Source of the DNA: Rhodospirillaceae bacterium
GTDB taxonomy: Bacteria > Pseudomonadota > Alphaproteobacteria > UBA8366
Assembly (NCBI GenBank): GCA_002711555.1
Contig: PARQ01000022.1
Coordinates: 25,072 to 47,746 of the forward strand
DNA: 22,675 nucleotides
Reading direction: 5' to 3'
Part shown: piece after piece, positions 1 through 8,133 of the stretch
Numbering within the stretch: the first letter of the stretch is position 1
How the letters are laid out: every line of letters starts with the position of its first letter
Notes under the pieces: model-generated
The model's input: only the letters and a program-made list of their open reading frames with translations
Database searches by the model: none
Told to the model about the DNA's origin: nothing
Position numbers and translations under genes: made by a program

Positions 1-918
1 TATGCAGTTCTTCTGGTCCTTGGCGTATTCATAGCTTTTTCTAACCAGCTTTGGCATCCTGCCGCTATTCCCTATCTCGCCACACGTTTCCATGCGCATC
101 GCGGTTATGTAATGTCTATTCACGGCATGGGTTCAAATATCGGAGACGTCTTAGTGCCACTCTTAGTTCCCGCAATGCTTACTGGCAATTATATGATAAT
201 TCAGCTTGAGCCGATGTCGTGGCGGAATGTGATGATCATAAACACATTACCTGGTTTATTCATACTCCCCCCGCTAATAATTAGGGCGGTGCGTGAACGG
301 ACCGGAAATGGCAATGAAACTAGCGTAAATCTTAGGCACTACATCGCAGGCATTATCGAACAGGGGAAAAATAAGACTGTACTGGGAATAGGTCTAATAG
401 CTGGCTTAAGGACGACAGCACAATCAGGGTCACGAAATTTCCTTCCGGTCTACTTGGTGGACCAATTTAATTGGAGTCTCACCCAAGCTGGGATTGCACT
501 GCTATTGCTTAATTTGGGGGGGTCGGTTGCTGCAGTGCCAGCAGGTATTGTTTCGGATCGCTGTGGTCGCCGAAAGGTTATGCTGGTTGCAATCGCCGCA
601 GCCACAATATTCATATTAATGCTACCTCTTTTACAGGATGAATTTTTAATAGTTATCGGAATTTGTCTAGTTGGATTTTCAATCTACGCCACGCGTCCAG
701 TACTAATAAGCTGGATGATGGACACCGTGGAGAGCGAATTTCGGGGCACTGCTACCAGTCTAATGTTTGCTACTCAGTCTGCTTTCTCCATACCGAGTAT
801 GGCAATAACCGGCGTCATAGCAGACATTTACGGTATTGCTGCAATTTTTTATTGGTTTGCAATCATGCTTTTGTTTGCCAATGCAGTAGTATTCTTTTTG
901 CCGAAGGATAATCCCTAG
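1..918 (+). CDS. MFS transporter, copy 1 of a tandem array (5' end missing)
   Basis: Inner-membrane major facilitator superfamily permease of unknown substrate. The reading frame is open from base 1, so the N-terminus lies upstream of the window and 305 residues are visible. These include the family's W-H-P motif at visible residues 18-20 and an S-I-H-G-M-G stretch at 39-44, GLRTTAQ at about 135, the MFS loop motif SDRCGRR at about 186-192, and YATRPV near 229. The protein ends in the FFLPK tail shared by the neighbours. An internal ATG at 112 is not the start, because the conserved W-H-P segment precedes it. The gene heads at least five related transporters in the same orientation, and a terminator-like hairpin follows at 925-949. 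The family is clear. The closest named relatives I can suggest are fosmidomycin-resistance (Fsr)-like MFS proteins. Confidence 0.9.
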   Translation, partial: YAVLLVLGVFIAFSNQLWHPAAIPYLATRFHAHRGYVMSIHGMGSNIGDVLVPLLVPAMLTGNYMIIQLEPMSWRNVMIINTLPGLFILPPLIIRAVRERTGNGNETSVNLRHYIAGIIEQGKNKTVLGIGLIAGLRTTAQSGSRNFLPVYLVDQFNWSLTQAGIALLLLNLGGSVAAVPAGIVSDRCGRRKVMLVAIAAATIFILMLPLLQDEFLIVIGICLVGFSIYATRPVLISWMMDTVESEFRGTATSLMFATQSAFSIPSMAITGVIADIYGIAAIFYWFAIMLLFANAVVFFLPKDNP

Positions 919-924
919 GCACTG

Positions 925-949
925 GCAGAAACTGTTTTCGGCGTTTTTT
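925..949 (+). terminator. Rho-independent terminator candidate after MFS copy 1
   Basis: Bases 925-931 pair with 936-942 (two G-C/C-G pairs, one A-G mismatch, then G-C and three A-T pairs) around a four-base loop. One base later comes a run of six T (944-949). It starts seven bases after the stop codon at 916-918. The mismatch weakens the stem, so termination may be partial. The prediction is by eye, without an energy calculation. Confidence 0.5.
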
Positions 950-1035
950 GCATTATTCCCCATTGAGGCCTAATGTCCTGTGCTCAGTGCCTAAAATTTT
1001 TAGTAGCAATAGACTTTGTAGAGTATTCCAAGACC

Positions 1036-2253
1036 ATGCACAAAATTCTTGCTGCCTTTAAACTTCGGGATCCCGGGCCAGCGTTCGGAATGTTAGCCGG
1101 ACATGCAGCAACCCACTGGATGATCGGGGTATTCTATATTCTTCTGCCTTTTATAAGGGAGGAATATCAATTTACATATTTACAAATTGGCTGGCTGCTA
1201 ACCTCATTTGAGGCTGGAGTGTTAATATTTAGCCTAGTAAGTGGCCCCGTGGTAGATATGTCCGGTCGACGTGTGGTCTTCCAGGTATGCGCTTTAGCTG
1301 TTGGTGGCTTGGCAATGGTGGCATTTTCCGTAGCGCCGAATTTTTTTTCATTCTGTATTCTAGCCGCATTAGTGGGCGGCATGACACAATTTTGGCATGC
1401 TCCGGCCACCGCTTTCCTCTCATTTTATTACACCTCCCACTGGGGTTACGTTGTCGGTCTTCATGGCATGGGTGCAAACATAGGAGAGGCGATAGGTCCT
1501 TTGATAGCTGGAATGGTGATTGCATCAACCACTTGGCAAATGGGAGCGCTTGTTCCAGCAGCAGTATCAATTTTTGCTGCGATAATCTTATTTATTTTTC
1601 TAATGCCCAAGGACTCAAACAAGAGGGCAGAGAAAGCCAGGGGAATGTCATTTAAACAATACCTTCGTGGTTTTGTGAGTCTGCTAAGGAATTTCGACGT
1701 CATTATTCTTTGCGGTATGATGGGGATGCGCTCAACAGCACAACTACTTATAAGAACTTTTGTACCACTCTATATGCGTGATTTAATGGGAGCAGGCGCA
1801 TCTCTAATTGGCACTGTTTATGCGGTGATGCATTTAGGGGGTATGATAGCTAATCCAATCGGTGGTTTGGCTTCAGACAACTACGGTCGCAAACCAATTT
1901 TGATCTTGGCGTTGTTAGCAGCCACGGCCATCATCTTGGTTTTGACGTTAGTTGGTAATGAGATTTTGTTTGTGGTTGGAATAGGTTTCTTAGGATTCAC
2001 GCTTTATGCGACAAGGCCTGTGACACAGGGTTGGATTTTAGATATGGTCCCACAAAAATTACATGCTACTAGTGTGGCGGTCCGCTCAGTCATTCAATCC
2101 TTATTTGGTCTCGCGGCCCCGCCGATAGGCGGCTGGGTAGCAGATAGTTACGGACTTTTGATGGTGTTCTATGGGATTGCGATATTATTACTCTTGGCTA
2201 ACGTTCTTACTATTTTTGTTCCGGAGTATAGGAAACCATCGGGTGCAGAATAA
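1036..2253 (+). CDS. MFS transporter, copy 2 of the tandem array
   Basis: Twelve-helix-type major facilitator permease with unknown substrate. I chose the ATG at 1036 (405 residues) over the in-frame ATG at 973 (426 residues). With 1036, the GHAATH motif (H23, H27), W120-H121 and H143 fall at exactly the same residue numbers as in copy 3. However, the ribosome-binding site before 1036 is weak, while TGAGG at 964-968 sits before 973, so the longer form remains possible. Other motifs are DMSGRR (about 74-79), MRSTAQ, SDNYGRK (motif A in the second half) and YATRPVTQGW. This copy has W-H-A where the others have W-H-P, and its region after the last loop (LHATSVAVRSVIQ) departs from the FRG-A-TSVMF consensus of copies 1, 3 and 4. 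A 248-base gap separates it from copy 3. Confidence 0.9.
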   Translation: MHKILAAFKLRDPGPAFGMLAGHAATHWMIGVFYILLPFIREEYQFTYLQIGWLLTSFEAGVLIFSLVSGPVVDMSGRRVVFQVCALAVGGLAMVAFSVAPNFFSFCILAALVGGMTQFWHAPATAFLSFYYTSHWGYVVGLHGMGANIGEAIGPLIAGMVIASTTWQMGALVPAAVSIFAAIILFIFLMPKDSNKRAEKARGMSFKQYLRGFVSLLRNFDVIILCGMMGMRSTAQLLIRTFVPLYMRDLMGAGASLIGTVYAVMHLGGMIANPIGGLASDNYGRKPILILALLAATAIILVLTLVGNEILFVVGIGFLGFTLYATRPVTQGWILDMVPQKLHATSVAVRSVIQSLFGLAAPPIGGWVADSYGLLMVFYGIAILLLLANVLTIFVPEYRKPSGAE

Positions 2254-2339
2254 ACTAACATCATTTATTGCTCTAAAACATTAATTCCTGCTAGAGGAGG
2301 TTCGAGGCGCTTTCTTGCTTCTCGCGTCTAATATTATGA

Positions 2340-2358
2340 CTGGTGTTGGTTTCACCAG
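2340..2358. repeat. Short inverted repeat between MFS copies 2 and 3
   Basis: CTGGTG at 2340-2345 and CACCAG at 2353-2358 form a perfect six-base inverted repeat around a seven-base spacer. It lies in the 248-base gap 2254-2501, which otherwise shows no convincing gene. There is no T run after it, so it is not a typical terminator. It could be an operator half-site pair or a chance stem. Confidence 0.25.
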
Positions 2359-2501
2359 AACAAATTTATCTAAGAATGGATCAGTTGTCTTCCGCACCGG
2401 ACTTGGGGAGTGGTTCTAGGTGGGCGTGATTTTCTGCTTCATATTTGGGAATTATACAAGAAGGTAGACAGGTAAGTGGATGGTAACGTGAGGTTAAGAA
2501 T

Positions 2502-3719
2502 GTGAGCCAAAAACGGGATGCACTGGGTGGCAAGCCTTTTACGCCAGTAATATTACTATCGTTTGGGCATGGTGCTACGCACTATGCCTTTGGTACATTT
2601 GTTATACTTGTGCCGTTCATCAAACAGGCTTTGGGGCTTACGTATACAGAAGCCGGTTTAATTGTATCTACATTTCATATCACGGGGTTTTTCGTAAACT
2701 TTGCCACAGGACTGGCTGTTGATATGAGTGGGCGCCGGGTTTTGTTTATTATACTATCTGCCCTTATCTGTTGCATAAGTATGTTGGCGCTAGGGTTTTC
2801 GCCATCTTTTCTTATGATATGCATTTTCGCTGGGATGCTGGCTGTCGGTGTACAAGGTTGGCACCCGCCTGCTTTTGCTTTCTTGGCAGAGGAATATGAG
2901 AATGCGAAGGGCATGGTGTTTTCTATTCATGTTGTCGCTGCAAATATTTCCGAAGCGATTGCCTTCCAGGTTGGCGGATTGATAGTGACTTTAATCGGGT
3001 CATGGCAAGTTGCCGCTATGACGGGAGCAGTTCCGGGGTTCCTAGCAGCTTTATTGTTGGCTTCTCTTCTCTTGCAGAAAGAAAAAGGCGCTAATGGAAA
3101 GCAGAGTAAGTCGATGGGATTGAGGGCTTATCTTGCTGGGTATGTTAATCTATTGGCAAATATTCCGGCAATGATGGTTTGCATTGTTAGTTCATTGCGA
3201 ACGATGGCGCAAAATGGATTGCTGGTTTTTATTCCACTTTATTTGATCGATGTGCTGGGCGTAAGTGCTGCCCTAATGGGAACAGGGATGTTAGCAATGC
3301 AAATTGCTGGTGGTGTTGCCACACCAATTGGTGGGTACACCTCAGATCGTTACGGGCCACGGCCAGTTTTGTTTGTATGTATTACAGTTACGTCTTTAGC
3401 AATAATTTTAGCTACAAATATCACTAACCCGACCTCTTACATTTTAGTTATTTCATTGGTTGGTTTCGTACTCTTTGCAATGCGGCCCGTGCTCCAGCGT
3501 TGGATAGTAGATCTTGTTCCGGGCGAATTTCGAGGCTCAGCTACAAGTGTTATGTTCAGCATGCAGGCCGCTGGCAACGCCTTAATACCGATAGTAGGGG
3601 GGTGGATTGCTGATAACAGAGGTATGTTGGACGTATTTTATTTTTTTGCTGCGATTATGCTTGGGGCGAATATTTTAACTTTCTTCTTGCCAAAAACTAA
3701 TCCTGCAAACGTGAGTTAA
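2502..3719 (+). CDS. MFS transporter, copy 3 of the tandem array
   Basis: Major facilitator permease of 405 residues in the inner membrane; substrate unknown. The start is GTG at 2502, supported by TGAGG at 2489-2493, eight bases upstream. An out-of-frame ATG at 2500 is closed at once by TGA. Visible signatures are GHGATH (H23, H27), DMSGRR (74-79), W120-H121-P122, S-I-H143, LRTMAQ, SDRYGPR and FAMRPVLQRW, followed by FRGSATSVMF and the FFLPK tail. It is preceded by a 248-base gap and followed after 21 bases by copy 4, so copies 3-5 could be one transcript. The matching positions of all histidine motifs in copies 2 and 3 argue for duplication of a single ancestor. The TM count was judged from hydrophobic blocks, not computed. 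Confidence 0.92.
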   Translation: MSQKRDALGGKPFTPVILLSFGHGATHYAFGTFVILVPFIKQALGLTYTEAGLIVSTFHITGFFVNFATGLAVDMSGRRVLFIILSALICCISMLALGFSPSFLMICIFAGMLAVGVQGWHPPAFAFLAEEYENAKGMVFSIHVVAANISEAIAFQVGGLIVTLIGSWQVAAMTGAVPGFLAALLLASLLLQKEKGANGKQSKSMGLRAYLAGYVNLLANIPAMMVCIVSSLRTMAQNGLLVFIPLYLIDVLGVSAALMGTGMLAMQIAGGVATPIGGYTSDRYGPRPVLFVCITVTSLAIILATNITNPTSYILVISLVGFVLFAMRPVLQRWIVDLVPGEFRGSATSVMFSMQAAGNALIPIVGGWIADNRGMLDVFYFFAAIMLGANILTFFLPKTNPANVS

Positions 3720-3740
3720 CCCAAAAGATGGGCTCATTTT

Positions 3741-5015
3741 ATGGCAGCTGAACTAGATTATTCTGAAGAAAAAAAGCCAGGCAATGGAACTCTTACTTTG
3801 CTTTGCGTCGGGCACGGGTCTACACATTTCGTTTTTGCGGCCACTATTATGTTGGCGCCCTACATTCGCCAAACCTCAGGGCTTAACTATCTTGAAGTTA
3901 CAAGTCTCGGGACCCTTTATTATGCAGCAGCCTTCCTTGCAAATTTTCTGAGCGGGTATCTGGTAGATGCATTCAAAAAACGTATGGCGGTTCAGCTTGC
4001 ATCACTGACTCTTGCTGGTGGAGGTATGATTGTATCGGGAATCTCAGGCTTTTATTTGGACGGAACTCAAGTATTCGTAATGTTAGCTATTGGGTGGGCT
4101 TTCTGTGGCATGGGAAATCAAGCCTGGCACCCAGCAGCATTCGCTTATCTCGCAAAATACTATAAAGACCGACGTGGATTTGTATTTTCGATGCATGTGG
4201 TATCGGCAAATGCCGGTGATGCAATTTTTCCATTAATTGCAGGTTTCTTGCTTGGTCATATTTTTGTGGAGGCATCCGGCCATCAAATGTGGTCTCCAGT
4301 TTCCCTAGTTGCGGGCATTCCATGTTTGTTGACGGCATTGATATTAGGTCGCTACGTGGCAAAACATGGTGATGAGGTTGTTAAAGTGCGATCGCAGGCG
4401 ATGAGCGCTAATTCATATTTCAAAGGTTATGTTGCATTACTACGTAATGGCCATGCTATGCTCCTAGCATTAGTCGGGGGACTTCGGAATGCGTCGCAAA
4501 CAGCATTACTCTATTTCCTGCCACTCTACATGGTTGATATACTGTTTAGCGGCCCAGTGTTGGTTGGAACAGCGCTCACGCTACTTCAAGTTGGCGGAAT
4601 GATTAGTGCGCCGATTGCTGGTATTGCTTCGGACCGTTCAGGTGAGCGTCCAGTCGTATTTAGCTGTCTAGCGATTACGACCGTGGTTCTTGTTTTGGCG
4701 CTTTTCGTAAAAAATCCAACGTATTTTGTGTTTTTAATTGCGCTTGTGGGTCTTGCACTTTATGCGGTGCGTCCGGTTGTCCAGAGTTGGATGATGGATC
4801 TTGTGTCATCAGATTTTCGAGGTTCTGCAACAAGCGTCATGTTCGGTGTACAGTCATTCATGAATGTTATTTTTCTATTCATTAGTGGCTATGTTGCTGA
4901 CCTATTTGGCCTTGTAATAGTTTTTTATATTATTACTTCTGTGATTTTATTTGCCAATATTCTCACATTTTTTCTGCCAAAGCCCCACAACGTCAGACAG
5001 GTAGGCAAATGTTAA
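3741..5015 (+). CDS. MFS transporter, copy 4 of the tandem array
   Basis: Major facilitator permease of 424 residues, the longest of the five; substrate unknown. ATG at 3741 follows copy 3 by 21 bases, with only a weak ribosome-binding sequence. Motifs are GHGSTH (H25, H29), W129-H130-P131, S-M-H152, LRNASQ, SDRSGER, YAVRPVVQSW and FRGSATSVMF, with a FFLPK tail. Differences from its neighbours: the first-half loop motif is DAFKKR instead of D-S-G-R/K-R. It also has about seven extra residues between that loop and the W-H-P motif. The last codons overlap the start of copy 5 (5009-5015), which suggests translational coupling of these two genes. Confidence 0.92.
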   Translation: MAAELDYSEEKKPGNGTLTLLCVGHGSTHFVFAATIMLAPYIRQTSGLNYLEVTSLGTLYYAAAFLANFLSGYLVDAFKKRMAVQLASLTLAGGGMIVSGISGFYLDGTQVFVMLAIGWAFCGMGNQAWHPAAFAYLAKYYKDRRGFVFSMHVVSANAGDAIFPLIAGFLLGHIFVEASGHQMWSPVSLVAGIPCLLTALILGRYVAKHGDEVVKVRSQAMSANSYFKGYVALLRNGHAMLLALVGGLRNASQTALLYFLPLYMVDILFSGPVLVGTALTLLQVGGMISAPIAGIASDRSGERPVVFSCLAITTVVLVLALFVKNPTYFVFLIALVGLALYAVRPVVQSWMMDLVSSDFRGSATSVMFGVQSFMNVIFLFISGYVADLFGLVIVFYIITSVILFANILTFFLPKPHNVRQVGKC

Positions 5016-6232
5016 AATTTGGCCTTGTTGAGGCTCTCAAAATTAAAGGACAGACGCCTATAGTTTTGGTCGGGCTTGGCCATGGTGCGGTCCACTGGGT
5101 CTACATGGTCTTCACCGTGTTGACACCATGGATTAAAGGAACCTTCTCTCTCAATTATTCCGAGATTGGTATGCTTCATGCGATTTTCCACATTGCCTCT
5201 TTTGCTGCCAATGTGGTTAGCGGGGTTATGGTGGATATTTCCGGAAAGCGTGTAATATTTCAAGTGATCGCTGTCATGTCCGGTGGTATTGCCATTTTCG
5301 TATGTGGATTATCGGGTGATTTTTTAACCTTAGCTTTAATGATGGTGGTGATCGGCGCATCCAATAATTTATGGCACCCGGCTGCTCTTGCGTTTCTATC
5401 TCAGGAATATCAAGGGAATAAGGGCTACGCACTTTCCGTTCATTCTGTTGGAGCAAGTCTCGGTGATATTCTGGCTCCACTGATCGCCGTTTCTTTGCTG
5501 GTGGGTTTCTTTCAGTTGAGCTGGCAGGTGACCGCTTTTACCAGCGCCGTGCCAGTTTTTATTGTCGGTTTGGCATTGCTTATTTTGGTGTCACCAAAAG
5601 ATACTAACAAAAATATTGGCGGGAAAAAACGTGGCATGGATAAACGTCAGTATATAGCCGGCCTAATAGCGCTCATTAAAAGTAGAGCTATATTGGGACT
5701 TTCAGCAATGGCTGCCTTTCGGACTTCAGCGTTGTTCGTTATTTTTTTCGCCCTTCCCTTATACTTAGTCGATAATCTTGGCTTATCGGAAAAGGCGCAA
5801 GGTCTTGCGATGGCAATGATGCAGGTTGGTGGCTTTGTAACTGGGCCACTTGCGGGAACATGGTCTGACAGGATTGGTCGGCGTCCCATCGTCATAGGCG
5901 GCCTATCTGTGATTACGATAGCAATTTTTTGCCTCACCATTATCAGCGATGCAGTTATATTTGTAGCTGGGATAACCATTTTGGGTTTTGCTCTCTATGC
6001 AATTAGACCTGTTACTCAGGCTTGGATGATGGACCTCGCGCCACAGCAGCATGGTGCCTCGGCAGCCAGCGTAATGTTTGCGATGCAAAGTGCGTGGACA
6101 CCAGTATTGGTTTTAGCTAGCGGCTTCGTTGCAGATAAATACGGTTTAATATATGTTTTTTATCTTGTCGCCGCGTCAATGCTTATGGCTAACATTGTAG
6201 CTTATTTTCTGCCTAGCGGTAAAAATCCTTGA
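5009..6232 (+). CDS. MFS transporter, copy 5 of the tandem array
   Basis: Major facilitator permease of 407 residues; substrate unknown. The ATG at 5009 lies inside the end of copy 4 (ATGTTAA, seven-base overlap), typical of coupled translation. Motifs are GHGAVH (H25, H29), DISGKR, W122-H123-P124, S-V-H145, FRTSAL (in place of LRT-AQ), SDRIGRR and YAIRPVTQAW. The last loop reads HGASAASVMF. The C-terminal tail (YFLPSGKNP) is shorter in conserved positions than FFLPK. The 3' end overlaps the 3' end of the convergent serB by 20 bases (6213-6232), so no room remains for a separate terminator between them. Confidence 0.92.
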   Translation: MLKFGLVEALKIKGQTPIVLVGLGHGAVHWVYMVFTVLTPWIKGTFSLNYSEIGMLHAIFHIASFAANVVSGVMVDISGKRVIFQVIAVMSGGIAIFVCGLSGDFLTLALMMVVIGASNNLWHPAALAFLSQEYQGNKGYALSVHSVGASLGDILAPLIAVSLLVGFFQLSWQVTAFTSAVPVFIVGLALLILVSPKDTNKNIGGKKRGMDKRQYIAGLIALIKSRAILGLSAMAAFRTSALFVIFFALPLYLVDNLGLSEKAQGLAMAMMQVGGFVTGPLAGTWSDRIGRRPIVIGGLSVITIAIFCLTIISDAVIFVAGITILGFALYAIRPVTQAWMMDLAPQQHGASAASVMFAMQSAWTPVLVLASGFVADKYGLIYVFYLVAASMLMANIVAYFLPSGKNP

Positions 6233-7121
6233 TGGCAAAATCTTCTATCTTATAGCCTTGTAGATACAGAAGTGCGGTGAGGCTATTATGATTCACCCGA
6301 GCTGCAGTTCTTTCAGCAACGATTGGTTTTGCATGAAATGCTACTCCCAAGCCAGCTATGGCTAACATAGAAAGATCATTTGCCCCATCACCCACGGCAA
6401 TTGTGGCGGACAACGGGATATTTTGTTGCTTACAGAGAGCTCGAAGACGATCTTCTTTAGCGCTGCGGCCAAGGATTGGTTTAATTATATGCCCCGTAAG
6501 CACTTCATCAATAATTTCGAGTTCGTTGGCTTGGTCAAAATCAAAGCCAAGTCGGAGACGGATTCTCGAGGTATAAAAACTAAAACCTCCGGATACTAAA
6601 GCGCAATAAGCCCCTTCTGACCTCATTGTTGTAATCAGCTGTTCCGCGCCTTCTGTAATGCGTATCCGTTTTGCTGTATTGTGTAAGGCAGAAGCATTCA
6701 AACCATTAAGCAACTTCACCCTTTCCTCAATAGCTGTTTCAAAGTCTATCTCTCCGTTCATAGCACGCTTAGTTATATCTGCGATCTGACTGTGAATGCC
6801 TGCATCTTTAGCTAATTCATCAAGCATTTCGTTTTCTATTATGGTCGATTCCATATCTGCAATGAGAAGTTTTTTCCGTCGCCCTTCAGTCTGTTGGGCT
6901 ATCGCATCTATTTTTTTGTTGCTACATGACACCTCATAGGCAATATCACGTGCGTCATTACAGCTGATTCCGCAGAATTTTAAATCGGCTGCAGTATTGT
7001 AGTGAAGCCATTCCGGAGTGTTAACGGTTGCTCCCATACCAGCCATTGCCGTCATAACCTCTATGACGTACGGCTCCTCCAAGGTAGTTTTCTCATTAAT
7101 TAATGTAAGTACTTTGTCCAT
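6213..7121 (-). CDS. serB: Phosphoserine phosphatase SerB
   Basis: Cytoplasmic HAD-superfamily enzyme that hydrolyses O-phosphoserine to serine, the last step of serine synthesis. With the start at 7121 it has 302 residues. An N-terminal ACT-like region (about 1-80) begins MDKVLTLI, as alphaproteobacterial SerB proteins do. It is followed by HAD motif I DMEST (D89, E91), motif II at VSGG (S177), motif III lysine near 222, and motif IV GDGANDLSM (D245, D249). The second acidic residue of motif I is Glu rather than the usual Asp. An upstream in-frame ATG at 7151 (312 residues) would overlap the miaA start codon; neither start has a clear ribosome-binding site. The frame stays open up to 7304, but that part is antisense to miaA and is probably not translated. 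It diverges from miaA. Confidence 0.93.
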   Translation of the reverse strand: MDKVLTLINEKTTLEEPYVIEVMTAMAGMGATVNTPEWLHYNTAADLKFCGISCNDARDIAYEVSCSNKKIDAIAQQTEGRRKKLLIADMESTIIENEMLDELAKDAGIHSQIADITKRAMNGEIDFETAIEERVKLLNGLNASALHNTAKRIRITEGAEQLITTMRSEGAYCALVSGGFSFYTSRIRLRLGFDFDQANELEIIDEVLTGHIIKPILGRSAKEDRLRALCKQQNIPLSATIAVGDGANDLSMLAIAGLGVAFHAKPIVAERTAARVNHNSLTALLYLQGYKIEDFAIKDFYR

Positions 7122-7144
7122 CGCGTTAACATCTGTATCGTTAA

Positions 7145-7156
7145 GTGTCATGACAC
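7145..7156. repeat. 12-base palindrome at the divergent serB/miaA starts
   Basis: GTGTCATGACAC is a perfect 12-base palindrome centred on CATG. Its top strand supplies the miaA start codon (ATG 7150-7152), and its bottom strand supplies an alternative serB start codon (7151 down to 7149). It could be a regulator site or simply a consequence of back-to-back ATG codons; CATG is self-complementary, but the four flanking bases on each side need not be. Confidence 0.55.
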
Positions 7157-8115
7157 ACAATGCACAATCTTCGCCAACCACTGGACTGATTATTGCAGGA
7201 CCCACAGCCAGTGGGAAATCGGCTGCCGCGCTTGCAGCTGCAATAAAATTTAATGGTGTGATAATTAACGCCGACAGTATGCAGGTGTACCGCGAGTTTC
7301 GCACCTTAACATCACGCCCGTCAGTTGAGGATGAGGCGAAGGTATCGCATAAGCTCTATGGAGCATTCTCAGTTACAGAGAGTTTTAATGTGGGGAAGTG
7401 GCGGAAATTAGCGATTGTCGAGATCAAAAAAGCCCTTGATCAGTCTTCTTTACCTATAATTTGTGGGGGTACCGGTCTCTATTTAAAGGCTCTTGTAGAT
7501 GGCTTGCCTCCAACACCTCGTATCCCCACAAGTGTGCGCGCCGAGATTCAAGAGCGTTTGATTCGAGAAGGCTCTGAGTCGTTATATTCTGAATTAGTTG
7601 CTCGTGGAGACAAGATGGCTGATCGTTTGGCTCCGGGGGATAGCCAGAGGGTATCACGCGCATTAGAAGTGTTGGTGTCAACAGGCAAATCGTTATCGGT
7701 TTGGCAGAAAATGCCGGTTATTGGAGCGAATAACCAATTTCAGTTTAAAACAATTCTCCTCGATCCCCCACGCGAAGAGCTTTACGAGGCTTGTGGCAAA
7801 CGGTTTCAGGAAATGATTAAAGAAGGTGCTGTGGATGAAGTCAGAGCGTTTAAGGACTTGAACTTGGGTTCTCATCAACCCGCTTCAAGGATTTTGGGTG
7901 TGCCAGAAATTAGTGCCTATCTTGCTGGTGAGCATGACCTCGCAGATGCAGTTGCAAGGGCTCAGCAGGCGACGCGACGTTACGCCAAACGCCAAATGAC
8001 TTGGTTTCGGAATCAGATTATTCCAGATTTACACATCAAGAGGAAATATTCGAAAAGTATTTGCAGTTCAATCTTTTCATTTATTATAGCTAATCGGTTG
8101 ACCCGTTCCAGCTGA
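7150..8115 (+). CDS. miaA: tRNA dimethylallyltransferase MiaA
   Basis: Transfers the dimethylallyl group of DMAPP to N6 of adenosine 37 in tRNAs that read UNN codons. With the ATG at 7150 it has 321 residues, normal for the family. The P-loop GPTASGKS is at 17-24, DSMQVYR at 42-48, TSRPS near 54-58, GGTGLYLKAL about 107-116, and the C-terminal RYAKRQMTWFRN that ends MiaA proteins. The frame is open upstream to 7018, but that stretch is antisense to serB and has no family match, so the start at 7150 is preferred. No clear Shine-Dalgarno site is seen. The last ~25 residues (rich in Ser and Lys) are not conserved in my recollection of the family. Its promoter must lie inside the serB coding region. 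Confidence 0.95.
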   Translation: MTHNAQSSPTTGLIIAGPTASGKSAAALAAAIKFNGVIINADSMQVYREFRTLTSRPSVEDEAKVSHKLYGAFSVTESFNVGKWRKLAIVEIKKALDQSSLPIICGGTGLYLKALVDGLPPTPRIPTSVRAEIQERLIREGSESLYSELVARGDKMADRLAPGDSQRVSRALEVLVSTGKSLSVWQKMPVIGANNQFQFKTILLDPPREELYEACGKRFQEMIKEGAVDEVRAFKDLNLGSHQPASRILGVPEISAYLAGEHDLADAVARAQQATRRYAKRQMTWFRNQIIPDLHIKRKYSKSICSSIFSFIIANRLTRSS

Positions 8116-8133
8116 GAGCCTATTGTTTGGTTT

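Noticed and set aside
973..1035. Longer N-terminus for MFS copy 2 starting at ATG 973.
   Set aside because: The extra 21 residues have no counterpart in the paralogues, and the 1036 start aligns all motif positions with copy 3. It is kept only as an alternative because TGAGG precedes 973.
2315..2334. TTGCTT followed by TAATAT as a promoter for MFS copy 3.
   Set aside because: Only eight bases separate them, far too short for a -35/-10 pair.
7152..7304. Extended SerB N-terminus with a hydrophobic stretch (start at 7304) resembling a signal peptide.
   Set aside because: It is antisense to the conserved P-loop region of miaA, and SerB is a cytoplasmic enzyme whose family start MDKVLTLI lies at 7121.
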